Shown: positions 34,185 to 41,964 of the stretch, one piece after another
Layout: every line of letters starts with the position of its first letter
Numbering within the stretch: the first letter of the stretch is position 1
Source: an uncultured Propionibacteriaceae bacterium
Lineage (GTDB): Bacteria > Actinomycetota > Actinomycetes > Propionibacteriales > Propionibacteriaceae
Length of the DNA stretch: 57,304 bases
NCBI GenBank assembly: GCA_937988865.1
Contig: CALKHV010000021.1
Span: forward strand, 1 to 57,304
Reading direction: 5' to 3'
Program-made: the position numbers and the translations under genes
Notes under the pieces: model-generated
Told to the model about the DNA's origin: nothing
The model's database searches: none
What the model saw: the letters and a program-made list of their open reading frames with translations, nothing else

Positions 34185-35086
34185 CGACGAAACCCAGGGA
34201 CGCTCCCACGCCTCGCCTCGTGCAGGCGGCGGGCGCGATCGTCTTCCGGGGTCCATCCGACGCCCGGGAGGTGCTGCTCGTCCACCGGCCTGCCTACGAC
34301 GACTGGACGCTCCCCAAGGGCAAGCCCGACTACGGCGAATACCTCATGAGGACGGCCGTGCGTGAGGTGCTGGAAGAGACCGGGGCGACCATCCGGCTCG
34401 GCGTCCCGCTCGGGATGACGACCTACCCGGTGACGAAGGGAACGAAGGAGTCGTGGTGGTGGGTCGGTCACCTCATCTCGCAGGTCGACCGGGCGCCAGA
34501 CAAGGAAGTCGACAACGCGCCGTGGGTACCGGTCGAGGAGGCCCTCCGCCGACTCACCTGGGACGACGAGCGCGACCTGCTCCACCTCGCCCTCGACCAG
34601 CCGCCCACCTCGACGCTGATCGTCCTTCGCCACGGCAAGGCGGTCGACCGCAAGCACTGGACGTCCGAGGACTGGTTGCGTCCCCTCAACGGACGCGGAC
34701 GCCGACAGAGCCTCCGGCTGGTCCAGCTCCTGTGTGCCTACGGGGTCAACGAGACGATCAGTTCGACGTCGACCCGCTGCGTCCAGACGTTCGCCCCCCA
34801 CGCGAAGGCACGCGGGATCGAACCCTCCACGGTGCAGGCGCTGAGCGAGGAGGAGGCGGCCCGGCGTCCGGGAGCGGTCACCCGCTACCTGCACTCCCTG
34901 GAGGGGCGCCTTCTCGAGCACCCTGACACGGTGGTCGCGATCTGCGGCCACCGGCCGGTCCTGCCGCGCATGTTCGCCGCCCTCGGCGTCGTCGATCGCC
35001 CCCTGACCACCGGTTCCGCCGTCGTCATCCACCTCGGCCGCGACGGCGACGTGGTGGCGGTGGAAGACCACCCCGCGCCCTTCTGA
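34181..35086 (+). CDS. Nudix hydrolase fused to histidine phosphatase (MutT1-like)
   Basis: 301 aa. Residues about 10-140 hold a Nudix domain with box GEYLMRTAVREVLEETGA (REVLEE core for Mg2+). Residues about 145-301 hold a histidine-phosphatase domain starting LIVLRHGKA and with the second His in AICGHRP. This matches mycobacterial MutT1, which hydrolyses 8-oxo-(d)GTP and diadenosine polyphosphates. Coupled by GTGA overlap to ppk, so it may act on nucleotides tied to polyphosphate metabolism. Confidence 0.92.
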   Translation: MTTKPRDAPTPRLVQAAGAIVFRGPSDAREVLLVHRPAYDDWTLPKGKPDYGEYLMRTAVREVLEETGATIRLGVPLGMTTYPVTKGTKESWWWVGHLISQVDRAPDKEVDNAPWVPVEEALRRLTWDDERDLLHLALDQPPTSTLIVLRHGKAVDRKHWTSEDWLRPLNGRGRRQSLRLVQLLCAYGVNETISSTSTRCVQTFAPHAKARGIEPSTVQALSEEEAARRPGAVTRYLHSLEGRLLEHPDTVVAICGHRPVLPRMFAALGVVDRPLTTGSAVVIHLGRDGDVVAVEDHPAPF

Positions 35087-35127
35087 ACGGCTCGGAAACG
35101 AGTGAATTCGCCCGCCATTGATCCGGG

Positions 35128-35149
35128 GTTCACCTCTCGTTCACGTTGC
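35128..35149 (+). promoter_or_regulatory. PHO box upstream of pstS
   Basis: Two adjacent 11-bp direct repeats GTTCACCTCTC and GTTCACGTTGC fit the PhoP-binding units known from Streptomyces (G-T-T-C-A-C core). They lie 27 bp upstream of the TAGCGT -10 box, correct for activation under phosphate limitation. No phoRP genes are in the window. Confidence 0.75.
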
Positions 35150-35176
35150 GGCGGCGATCCGGACAACTGACGTCCC

Positions 35177-35182
35177 TAGCGT
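35177..35182 (+). promoter_or_regulatory. -10 box of pstS
   Basis: TAGCGT downstream of the PHO box. It leaves a leader of about 45-50 nt containing AAGGAA before GTG 35237. Confidence 0.5.
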
Positions 35183-35236
35183 GGGCAGCGTCGGAGGCAC
35201 TCGGCCTCCATGTCCCTATCGAAGGAACGCAACGAC

Positions 35237-36373
35237 GTGACGATGACTCGCCTCGCCAAGCTGGCCGCTCTGGCCGCTGTCGGCACCCTCAGCCTCACCG
35301 CCTGCGGTGGTGGCACGACGGTGACGACGACCGCGGCCACCTCCGCCGCCACCTCGACCTCGACCGCTGCCACGCTCGCCTGCCCCACGGGCAAGCTCGT
35401 CGGCGGCGGCTCGACCGCCCAGAAGCTCGCCATGGAAACCCTCACCTCCAACTACGCGGCGGAGTGCGGCAACAAGGCGACGATCGAATACTCCGGCACC
35501 GGATCGGGCGCCGGCATCAAGGACTTCTACAACGGCCAGATCGACTTCGCGGGATCTGACTCCGCGCTGAAGTCGGAGCCCAACAAGGACAACGTCATCG
35601 AAACGGACAAGGTCGAGGCACGCTGCAGCGCCCCCGGCTGGAACCTTCCCCTGGTCGTGTCCCCGGTGGCGTTCGCCTACAACCTCACCGGTGTCGATGC
35701 CCTGACGCTGACCCCCGCCGTGATCGCCGACATCTTCAACGGCAGGATCACCGCCTGGAACGACACCGCGATCGCCGCCCTCAACAGCGGCGTGACGCTG
35801 CCCGACACCAAGATCTCGCCCTTCTTCCGCTCCGACGAGTCGGGGACCTCCGAGAACATGCAGAAGTACCTCGCCGCCTCCGCACCCACGAACTGGACCG
35901 CTGAGCCGGCCAAGACGTGGGAGGGCACTGCAGGCGAGGGCAAGAAGGGGACGCAGGGTGTCGCCGACGGCGTCAAGGGCGTCGAGGGTGGCTTCGGCTA
36001 CATCGAGTGGAAGTCGGCGACCGACTCCCAGCTCGGAATCGCTGCCATCGACAACGGTGACGGCGCGGTCGAACTGAACGCAGACAGCGTGGGCAAGTCG
36101 CTGCTCGCGGCCGAGGCCGCGGGCTCCGGCAACGACCTCGCGATCAAGCTGAAGTACACCGACCTCGGCGCCGGGGCCTACCCCGCCGTCATGGTGACCT
36201 ACACGATCGTGTGCTCGACCGGCCTCGCGGCCGACCAGACCGCGGTCCTGCAGGACTTCCTCACCTACGTGGTCGACCCCGACACCCAGGCCGGCATGGT
36301 CGACCTCGGTTACGCCCCGCTGCCCGAGGAACTGCGCGCCAAGGTCGCGACGGCCGTCGCCGCCATCAAGTGA
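35237..36373 (+). CDS. pstS: phosphate ABC transporter substrate-binding lipoprotein PstS
   Basis: About 378 aa. Signal peptide with lipobox LTAC (Cys near residue 23) followed by a Thr/Ser/Ala linker, then a periplasmic-binding fold with GGGSTAQKLAMETL, YSGTGSGAGIKDFYNGQIDFAGSDSAL-type phosphate loop and FFRSDESGTSENMQKYL. It captures phosphate at the outer face of the membrane for PstCAB. GTG 35237 is chosen because AAGGAA is 9 nt upstream and the charged signal start follows; ATG 35210 and 35243 are alternatives. It is followed by a strong hairpin before pstC. Confidence 0.95.
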   Translation: MTMTRLAKLAALAAVGTLSLTACGGGTTVTTTAATSAATSTSTAATLACPTGKLVGGGSTAQKLAMETLTSNYAAECGNKATIEYSGTGSGAGIKDFYNGQIDFAGSDSALKSEPNKDNVIETDKVEARCSAPGWNLPLVVSPVAFAYNLTGVDALTLTPAVIADIFNGRITAWNDTAIAALNSGVTLPDTKISPFFRSDESGTSENMQKYLAASAPTNWTAEPAKTWEGTAGEGKKGTQGVADGVKGVEGGFGYIEWKSATDSQLGIAAIDNGDGAVELNADSVGKSLLAAEAAGSGNDLAIKLKYTDLGAGAYPAVMVTYTIVCSTGLAADQTAVLQDFLTYVVDPDTQAGMVDLGYAPLPEELRAKVATAVAAIK

Positions 36374-36424
36374 CCCCTCCCCGACCCCTCACGGTCACCC
36401 GTCGAACCACCAGCTGAAACGGGT

Positions 36425-36455
36425 GCGGCCTCCCCACTCCTCGTGGGGAGGCCGC
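36425..36455 (+). terminator. strong hairpin between pstS and pstC
   Basis: GCGGCCTCCCCAC (36425-36437) pairs perfectly with GTGGGGAGGCCGC (36443-36455) around a 5-nt loop, a 13-bp GC-rich stem. There is no T-run. It likely attenuates read-through or protects the pstS mRNA 3' end, giving more PstS than membrane subunits. Confidence 0.7.
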
Positions 36456-36474
36456 GTCCACGTCACGGAGAACC

Positions 36475-37434
36475 ATGACTGACATTCAGGACCCGACCCG
36501 GGTTCAGCTCCCCCCGCCCAACAAGCGTCCGGACGCAGCGTTCTTCGGCGCCTCGGCGGGGGCGGGTTTCATCATCGCGGCCCTGGTGGCCTTCATCGGG
36601 ATCTTCCTCCTGGTCACCGCGATCCCGAGCCTGCGCAAGAACACCGTCAACTTCCTGACGTCCACGCAGTGGCAGGTCGGTGAGGGCGACCTGGCCTTCG
36701 GCATCGCCGGCATGCTGTGGACCACGGCCCTGTCGTCCGTGGTGGCGATGGTGCTCGCGGTGCCGATCTCCGTCGGGGTCGCCCTGCTCATCACCCAGTA
36801 CGCGCCCCGAGTGCTCGGCAACACCGTCGGGTTCCTCGTCGACCTGCTGGCGGCTGTGCCGTCCGTGGTCTACGGGCTCTGGGGCGCGGCGATCCTGGCG
36901 CCCGCCGTCCAGCCGTTCGCGCAGTGGTTGCAGGACAACCTCGGCTGGTTCCCGCTGTTCGCGCCAGGGCTGGCGTCCAGTGGGTCGGTCTTCGTCGCCT
37001 CGATCGTGCTGGCGATCATGATCATTCCCATCGTCACGGCCATCAGCCGTGACGTGTTCGAGCAGACCCCCCGCGACCACATCGAGGCGGCGCTCGCCCT
37101 CGGAGCCACGAAGTGGGAGGTCGTGCAGACGGCCGTGCTGCCCTACGGGCGCTCCGGGGTGATCGCGGCGTCCATGCTCGGTCTTGGACGCGCCCTCGGC
37201 GAGACCATCGCCGTGATGCTCATCCTGTCGACGACCAACGACACCTCGATCAACTTCTCGCTGTTCGCGGGCGGTGAGACCTTCGCGTCCAAGATCGCCA
37301 ACAACGCGGCAGAGTTCGACTCCGCCACGAAGACCGGCGCCTACGTCGCAGCGGGCCTCGTACTGTTCGTCGTCACATTCGCGGTCAACGCCGTCGCCCG
37401 CGTCATCGCCGCCGGCGGAAAGGCCAGGTCATGA
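36475..37434 (+). CDS. pstC: phosphate ABC transporter permease PstC
   Basis: 319 aa with six membrane helices (first at about 28-50, then about 75 onward). The EAA-type loop HIEAALALGATKWEVVQTAVLPYGRSG contacts PstB. It forms the channel with PstA. ATG 36475 has GGAGAA upstream. Its stop overlaps pstA (ATGA). Confidence 0.95.
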   Translation: MTDIQDPTRVQLPPPNKRPDAAFFGASAGAGFIIAALVAFIGIFLLVTAIPSLRKNTVNFLTSTQWQVGEGDLAFGIAGMLWTTALSSVVAMVLAVPISVGVALLITQYAPRVLGNTVGFLVDLLAAVPSVVYGLWGAAILAPAVQPFAQWLQDNLGWFPLFAPGLASSGSVFVASIVLAIMIIPIVTAISRDVFEQTPRDHIEAALALGATKWEVVQTAVLPYGRSGVIAASMLGLGRALGETIAVMLILSTTNDTSINFSLFAGGETFASKIANNAAEFDSATKTGAYVAAGLVLFVVTFAVNAVARVIAAGGKARS

Positions 37435-38591
37435 GCGGGCCCGGCACCCTGAACCTGCAGCGCCCCACCGGACGCCGGACCTTCGTCGACGTCACCATGC
37501 GCGTCCTGGCCTGGCTCGCGGCCGGCATCGCCATCGTTCCGCTCGTGTGGATCCTCTACACCGTGATCAGCCGCGGGGCGCCCCTGCTATTCACCGCGGA
37601 GCCCGACTACACCCGCGTCTGCACCATCGCCGACAGGCCGGCAGACAAGTCCGAGGCCGCGTTCCAGCGGGTCACCGAGTCGGACTGCACCGGCGCCAAT
37701 CCGGACGCCTCGTACCGCTGGGTCGTCGGCGGTTCGTACGTGGCCGTGGGCGAGAACCTGCGCGCCGACACCAACTCGGTGTCGCGCGACCCCTCGGGAC
37801 GCGCGGGCACCGTCGTCGGCATGCCGGGCAGCGAAGGGGCCGGATCGATCCGCACGCCCTCGCTGCAGTGGTGGACGACCGACCTCGGCGCCACCCCCGA
37901 CCAGGTTCCCGGTGGCGGCGTCAAGCACGCCCTCATCGGGACGCTCTGGATCGGCCTGATCTCGTCGGTGATCGCCGTGCCGTTGGGAATCCTGGGCGCG
38001 GTCTACCTCGTCGAGTACGCGCGGGGGAAGCGATCGGCGAAGGTCGTGTCATTCCTGGTCGACATCCTGACCGGCGTCCCGTCGATCGTCGCGGCACTGT
38101 TCGTCTACGCGGTCCTGATCACGACGCTCGGATGGAGCCGGTCGACCCTCGCAGCCGGGTTGGCCCTCGTCCTGCTCATGTTGCCGACCGTGCTGCGGTC
38201 GACGGAGGAGATGCTCAAGCTCGTGCCCGACAGCCTGCGTGAGGCGTCGTACGCCCTGGGCGTCCCGAAGTGGAAGACGATCCTCAGCGTCGTCGTGCCG
38301 ACGGCCTTCAAGGGCATCGCGACCGGCGTCGTGCTCGGCATGGCCCGCGTCATGGGCGAGACCGCTCCCCTGCTGATCCTGCTCAACTACGCCCGCAACA
38401 CCAACTGGAGCCCCCTGTCGAACACGATGGGCTCACTGCCCACGATGATCGCCAATGCAGCGAACCTCCCGCAGTCGTACCCCGGCGCCGACCGTGGTTG
38501 GGGCGCCGCCCTGACCCTGATCCTGCTCGTGATGGGCCTGAACCTCCTGGCCCGCTGGATCGGGCGTTCCGGCAAGCTCAAGGAAAGATGA
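37431..38591 (+). CDS. pstA: phosphate ABC transporter permease PstA with an enlarged loop
   Basis: 386 aa, about 90 longer than typical PstA. After the first helix (about 20-42) there is an about 110-residue soluble insertion with two cysteines (VCTI and SDCTG), probably outside the membrane. The normal transport domain resumes near residue 160 (HALIGTLWIGLISSVIAVPLG). The EAA loop is SLREASYALGVPKWKTILSVVVP. It is coupled to pstC by ATGA and followed 10 bp later by pstB. Confidence 0.93.
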   Translation: MSGPGTLNLQRPTGRRTFVDVTMRVLAWLAAGIAIVPLVWILYTVISRGAPLLFTAEPDYTRVCTIADRPADKSEAAFQRVTESDCTGANPDASYRWVVGGSYVAVGENLRADTNSVSRDPSGRAGTVVGMPGSEGAGSIRTPSLQWWTTDLGATPDQVPGGGVKHALIGTLWIGLISSVIAVPLGILGAVYLVEYARGKRSAKVVSFLVDILTGVPSIVAALFVYAVLITTLGWSRSTLAAGLALVLLMLPTVLRSTEEMLKLVPDSLREASYALGVPKWKTILSVVVPTAFKGIATGVVLGMARVMGETAPLLILLNYARNTNWSPLSNTMGSLPTMIANAANLPQSYPGADRGWGAALTLILLVMGLNLLARWIGRSGKLKER

Positions 38592-38601
38592 GGAATTGCA
38601 C

Positions 38602-39378
38602 ATGGCCAAGCGCATCGAGGTCAGCGACCTCAACGTCTACTACGGGAAGTTCCAGGCGGTGAAGGACGTCGCCCTCACCGTCGAACCGCGGTCGGTCACG
38701 GCCTTCATCGGACCGTCGGGCTGTGGCAAGTCGACGGTGCTCCGCACCCTCAACCGCATGCACGAGGTGATCCCCGGCGCCTATTGCACGGGCAGCGTCC
38801 TACTCGACGGCGCCGACCTGTACGCCGACGGCGTCGATCCGGTGGCCGTCCGTCGACTGGTCGGCATGGTGTTCCAGCGTCCGAACCCGTTCCCTGCCAT
38901 GTCGATCTACGACAATGTCGTGGCGGGACTGCGGCTGAACGGCGTCCGCGACAAGGGAGTGCTGGACGAGGCGGCCGAACGGTCGCTCAGGGCGGCCAAC
39001 CTCTGGACCGAGGTGAAGGACCGCCTCGGCCGGGCCGGCGTCGGCCTGTCGGGTGGCCAGCAGCAGCGACTCTGCATCGCCCGGGCCATCGCCGTCTCAC
39101 CCGAGGTGCTCCTCATGGACGAACCCTGCTCGGCGCTCGACCCCATCTCGACCCTGGCGATCGAGGACCTGATCCAGCAACTGAAGGACGAGTACACCGT
39201 CGTCATCGTGACGCACAACATGCAGCAGGCCGCCCGCGTCAGCGACCAGACCGCGTTCTTCAACCTCGAGGCCGCAGGTCAGCCGGGGCAGCTCGTCGAG
39301 ATGGATGCGACGGAGAAGATCTTCTCGAACCCGTCGGTGAAGGCCACGGAGGACTACATCACCGGACGCTTCGGCTGA
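38602..39378 (+). CDS. pstB: phosphate ABC transporter ATPase PstB
   Basis: 258 aa. Walker A GPSGCGKST (about 36-44), signature LSGGQQQR, Walker B VLLMDEPCSALDP and the Pst-typical end VKATEDYITGRFG. ATG 38602 has GAGGA about 8 nt upstream; an in-frame TTG at 38596 is less likely. It energises PstCA. No phoU follows directly. Confidence 0.96.
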   Translation: MAKRIEVSDLNVYYGKFQAVKDVALTVEPRSVTAFIGPSGCGKSTVLRTLNRMHEVIPGAYCTGSVLLDGADLYADGVDPVAVRRLVGMVFQRPNPFPAMSIYDNVVAGLRLNGVRDKGVLDEAAERSLRAANLWTEVKDRLGRAGVGLSGGQQQRLCIARAIAVSPEVLLMDEPCSALDPISTLAIEDLIQQLKDEYTVVIVTHNMQQAARVSDQTAFFNLEAAGQPGQLVEMDATEKIFSNPSVKATEDYITGRFG

Positions 39379-39440
39379 GCCTCGGGGCTGTGGACCGACT
39401 TCGGGTGCATGGCAGGATGGTGGGGACGCAGGGAGGTCTG

Positions 39441-40400
39441 ATGGCAGGCGCAGGGTGGTACCCCGATCCGGGTGGCCAGGTGGGCATGTTCCGCTACTGG
39501 GACGGTCAGTCCTGGTCGCCCACCGTCACGCCCAACCCGGCCGGCGCCATGATCCCCGGCACGTCAGTCCCCGAGCCTCATCCGGTGGCGCCCCAAGCCC
39601 AGCAGCAGCCCCAACCGGGCCAGGGCTGGAACGCCTACCAGCCCATGACCGTGCGTCCGGGGCCCCAGTACGATTTCGCGGGAGCCGGGGGCGCCCAACC
39701 CACCGCGAGACGACGGGCCGGCATGTGGTGGCTCATGCTCGTGGCGCTCGTGATGGCCGTCGTGCTGTTCGCCTGGTGGGGCCTCAACAAGGCCGGCGTC
39801 GGCGCGCTGGGCGGTGAGCCGGTCGGCAACCCCACCGAAGAGGTGTGCCCCCGCAGCTCGGTGCTGGACGTCACCCCGGGCGGCACGACCGTCGATGGAC
39901 GCGTGCACGGCGGCAAGCTGAGCTATCCCCAACTACCGGTACCGCCGTGGAACAACCCCACGAGTGAGTACCGCGTCCCGTTCGGACGCAACGCCCTCAG
40001 CCAGGAAATCATGGTCGAGAGCAACTACAAGCCCAACCAGAGCTGGGTGGCCAGCGTGCTGGTGGCGGAGCTCGCGGCCGGGGACGGCTTCTTCAGTCCC
40101 GAGGCCGGGATGGAGATCGTCGGCCGCTGCATCGTCGGCACCTTCTACGGCGACGCGGTGGTCGAACGGGACGACGTCGTCAACAAGGCGACAACCGTCG
40201 ACGGACATGACGCCTGGCTGCTCGAGACCCACCTCACCTTCGACATCCCCGGCCTCCGGACGAAGGGCGAGCTCGCGCTCATCATGATCGTCAACACAGG
40301 CCTCGACTCGAACTCGATCTTCTACGCGTCCATCCCCGACACCGTGCCGCAGTACGTCCAGCCGGCGCGCGATGCCATGAAGGCCCTCACCGTCGATTGA
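39441..40400 (+). CDS. DUF2510 membrane-anchored protein
   Basis: 319 aa. The N-terminal DUF2510 motif GWYPDPGGQVGMFRYWDGQSW (in two halves, residues 5-25) is followed by a Pro/Gln-rich linker, one membrane helix near 97-117 (WWLMLVALVMAVVLFAWW) and an about 200-residue exported domain I do not recognise. DUF2510 heads are common on actinobacterial membrane proteins, and their role is unknown. AGGGAGG precedes the ATG. It is a stand-alone gene between pstB and the molybdopterin oxidoreductase. Confidence 0.85.
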   Translation: MAGAGWYPDPGGQVGMFRYWDGQSWSPTVTPNPAGAMIPGTSVPEPHPVAPQAQQQPQPGQGWNAYQPMTVRPGPQYDFAGAGGAQPTARRRAGMWWLMLVALVMAVVLFAWWGLNKAGVGALGGEPVGNPTEEVCPRSSVLDVTPGGTTVDGRVHGGKLSYPQLPVPPWNNPTSEYRVPFGRNALSQEIMVESNYKPNQSWVASVLVAELAAGDGFFSPEAGMEIVGRCIVGTFYGDAVVERDDVVNKATTVDGHDAWLLETHLTFDIPGLRTKGELALIMIVNTGLDSNSIFYASIPDTVPQYVQPARDAMKALTVD

Positions 40401-40416
40401 CGCCCACCGGCGCTTT

Positions 40417-40432
40417 TGTGACACATGTCACA
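40417..40432 (+). promoter_or_regulatory. perfect CRP/GlxR-type site before the molybdopterin oxidoreductase
   Basis: TGTGACACATGTCACA matches TGTGA-N6-TCACA at every defined base. Its right edge overlaps CACACT, which stands 6 nt before ATG 40441 and may be the -10 box, so binding there would repress. Confidence 0.6.
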
Positions 40433-40440
40433 CTTGGCCC

Positions 40441-41961
40441 ATGAGACGCTCTCACGCGGCAGCGATCGGGATCACCTCCTCGGCGCTGGGCGTCGCCGCA
40501 GGCCATGCCGTGTCGAGCGTCACCTCACCCCAGGCGTCGCCGGTCGTCGCCGTGGGTGGCGCGGTCATCGATCGTGTGCCCACGTGGCTCAAGGAGTTCG
40601 CGGTCGCCACCTTCGGCACCGCCGACAAGGCAGTCCTGATCGGTTCCGTGCTCCTCGTCCTCGCCCTGTTCTCGGCGGGCATCGGCGTCCTGGCGATCCA
40701 CAGTCGCCGCCTCGCCCTCGTCGGCGTCCTCGTCCTGGGGACGCTCGCGAGCATCGCGGCGCTCGTGCGTCCCGACACCGGCGCCTTCGCCCTCCTTCCC
40801 GGAGTGGTCACCACGGCCGTCGCCTGGTTCGCGCTCGATGTCCAGCTGCGCTGGCTGACGCCGCGGACGTCACGCAGGTACGGAAGCGAAGAACCATCGA
40901 CGGTCGACGCGTCCACGGTCGAGCGGCGACGCTTCCTCACCGCGACCGGCGGCACCATCGTGGCTGCCGGGCTCCTGGCCGCCCTCGGGAAGGCCCTCAC
41001 GAGGACGCCGGCCCAGCCACTGGTACTGCCGCCCAACCCCACACCGTCCCCACCCCTCCCCGGGTCGCTCGAAGCGAAGGTCGTCGGCATCACGCCCCTG
41101 CGCACGCCCACGAGCGACTTCTACCGCATCGACACTGCGCTCGTGATCCCACAGCTCGATCCTGACGAGTGGTTGCTGACCATCGACGGCTTGGTCGGCG
41201 CCCCCTACACACTGACCATGGCCCAACTGCTCGAGTTCCCCCTCGTGGAGCGCGACATCACCCTCACCTGCGTCTCGAACGAGATCGGGGGGTATCTCTG
41301 CGGGTCAACCCGCTGGCGGGGCGTCCTCGTCGCCGATCTCCTGCGTCGGGCCAAGCCGGACGCAGCCGCCGACATGGTGCTCAGCCGGTCGATGGACGGC
41401 TTCACGGCCAGCACTCCGCTGGACGTGCTGCTGGACGGCCGGGACGCCATGATCGCGCTCGCCATGGACGGGGAACCCCTCCCGCCCCTGCACGGGGCGC
41501 CGGCGCGCCTGCTCACCCCTGGTCTCTACGGCTACGTCGGCGCGACCAAGTGGCTGACCCGGCTGACCGTGACCAGGTTCGAGGCCGAACAGGCCTACTG
41601 GACCCGGCGCGGATGGAGCGACCACGGGCCCGTCAAGGCAGCCACCCGGATCGACACGCCACGTGGCCAGTTGCCGGCAGGGTCGGTGCCCATCGCCGGG
41701 GTCGCCTGGGCCACCCACAAGGGCGTGAAGGCCGTCCAGGTCAGCATCGACGACGGGCCCTGGGTCGACGCAACGCTCGGTACCGACGTCGGTGTGGACT
41801 ACTGGCGCCAGTGGTACCTGCCGTGGGACGCAACGAAGGGCGACCACCGGATCGCGGCCCGCATGATCGACGGCAATTCCGAGGTGCAGACGGCGGCCAT
41901 CACGGGAGTCCTGCCCGACGGTCCCACCGGCCACCACGTCATCGACGTGTCGGTCACCTGA
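40441..41961 (+). CDS. membrane-bound molybdopterin-dependent oxidoreductase (sulfite-oxidase fold)
   Basis: 506 aa. The N-terminal part has about four hydrophobic segments (10-30, 65-88, 92-112, 116-138), then a fifth at about 163-180 before a Pro-rich stretch. A SUOX-type molybdenum domain follows (about 210-400), with Mo-ligand cysteine C277 in TLTCVSNEIGG, and a C-terminal Ig-like dimerisation domain (about 405-506). This arrangement is common in actinobacteria, and the substrate is unknown. ATG 40441 directly follows a CRP-type palindrome. Confidence 0.9.
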   Translation: MRRSHAAAIGITSSALGVAAGHAVSSVTSPQASPVVAVGGAVIDRVPTWLKEFAVATFGTADKAVLIGSVLLVLALFSAGIGVLAIHSRRLALVGVLVLGTLASIAALVRPDTGAFALLPGVVTTAVAWFALDVQLRWLTPRTSRRYGSEEPSTVDASTVERRRFLTATGGTIVAAGLLAALGKALTRTPAQPLVLPPNPTPSPPLPGSLEAKVVGITPLRTPTSDFYRIDTALVIPQLDPDEWLLTIDGLVGAPYTLTMAQLLEFPLVERDITLTCVSNEIGGYLCGSTRWRGVLVADLLRRAKPDAAADMVLSRSMDGFTASTPLDVLLDGRDAMIALAMDGEPLPPLHGAPARLLTPGLYGYVGATKWLTRLTVTRFEAEQAYWTRRGWSDHGPVKAATRIDTPRGQLPAGSVPIAGVAWATHKGVKAVQVSIDDGPWVDATLGTDVGVDYWRQWYLPWDATKGDHRIAARMIDGNSEVQTAAITGVLPDGPTGHHVIDVSVT

Positions 41962-41964
41962 GCC

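Noticed and set aside
31320..34256. 978-codon minus-strand open frame opposite ppk
   Set aside because: It mirrors the third-position GC of ppk and has no recognisable domain. PPK1 motifs lie on the plus strand.
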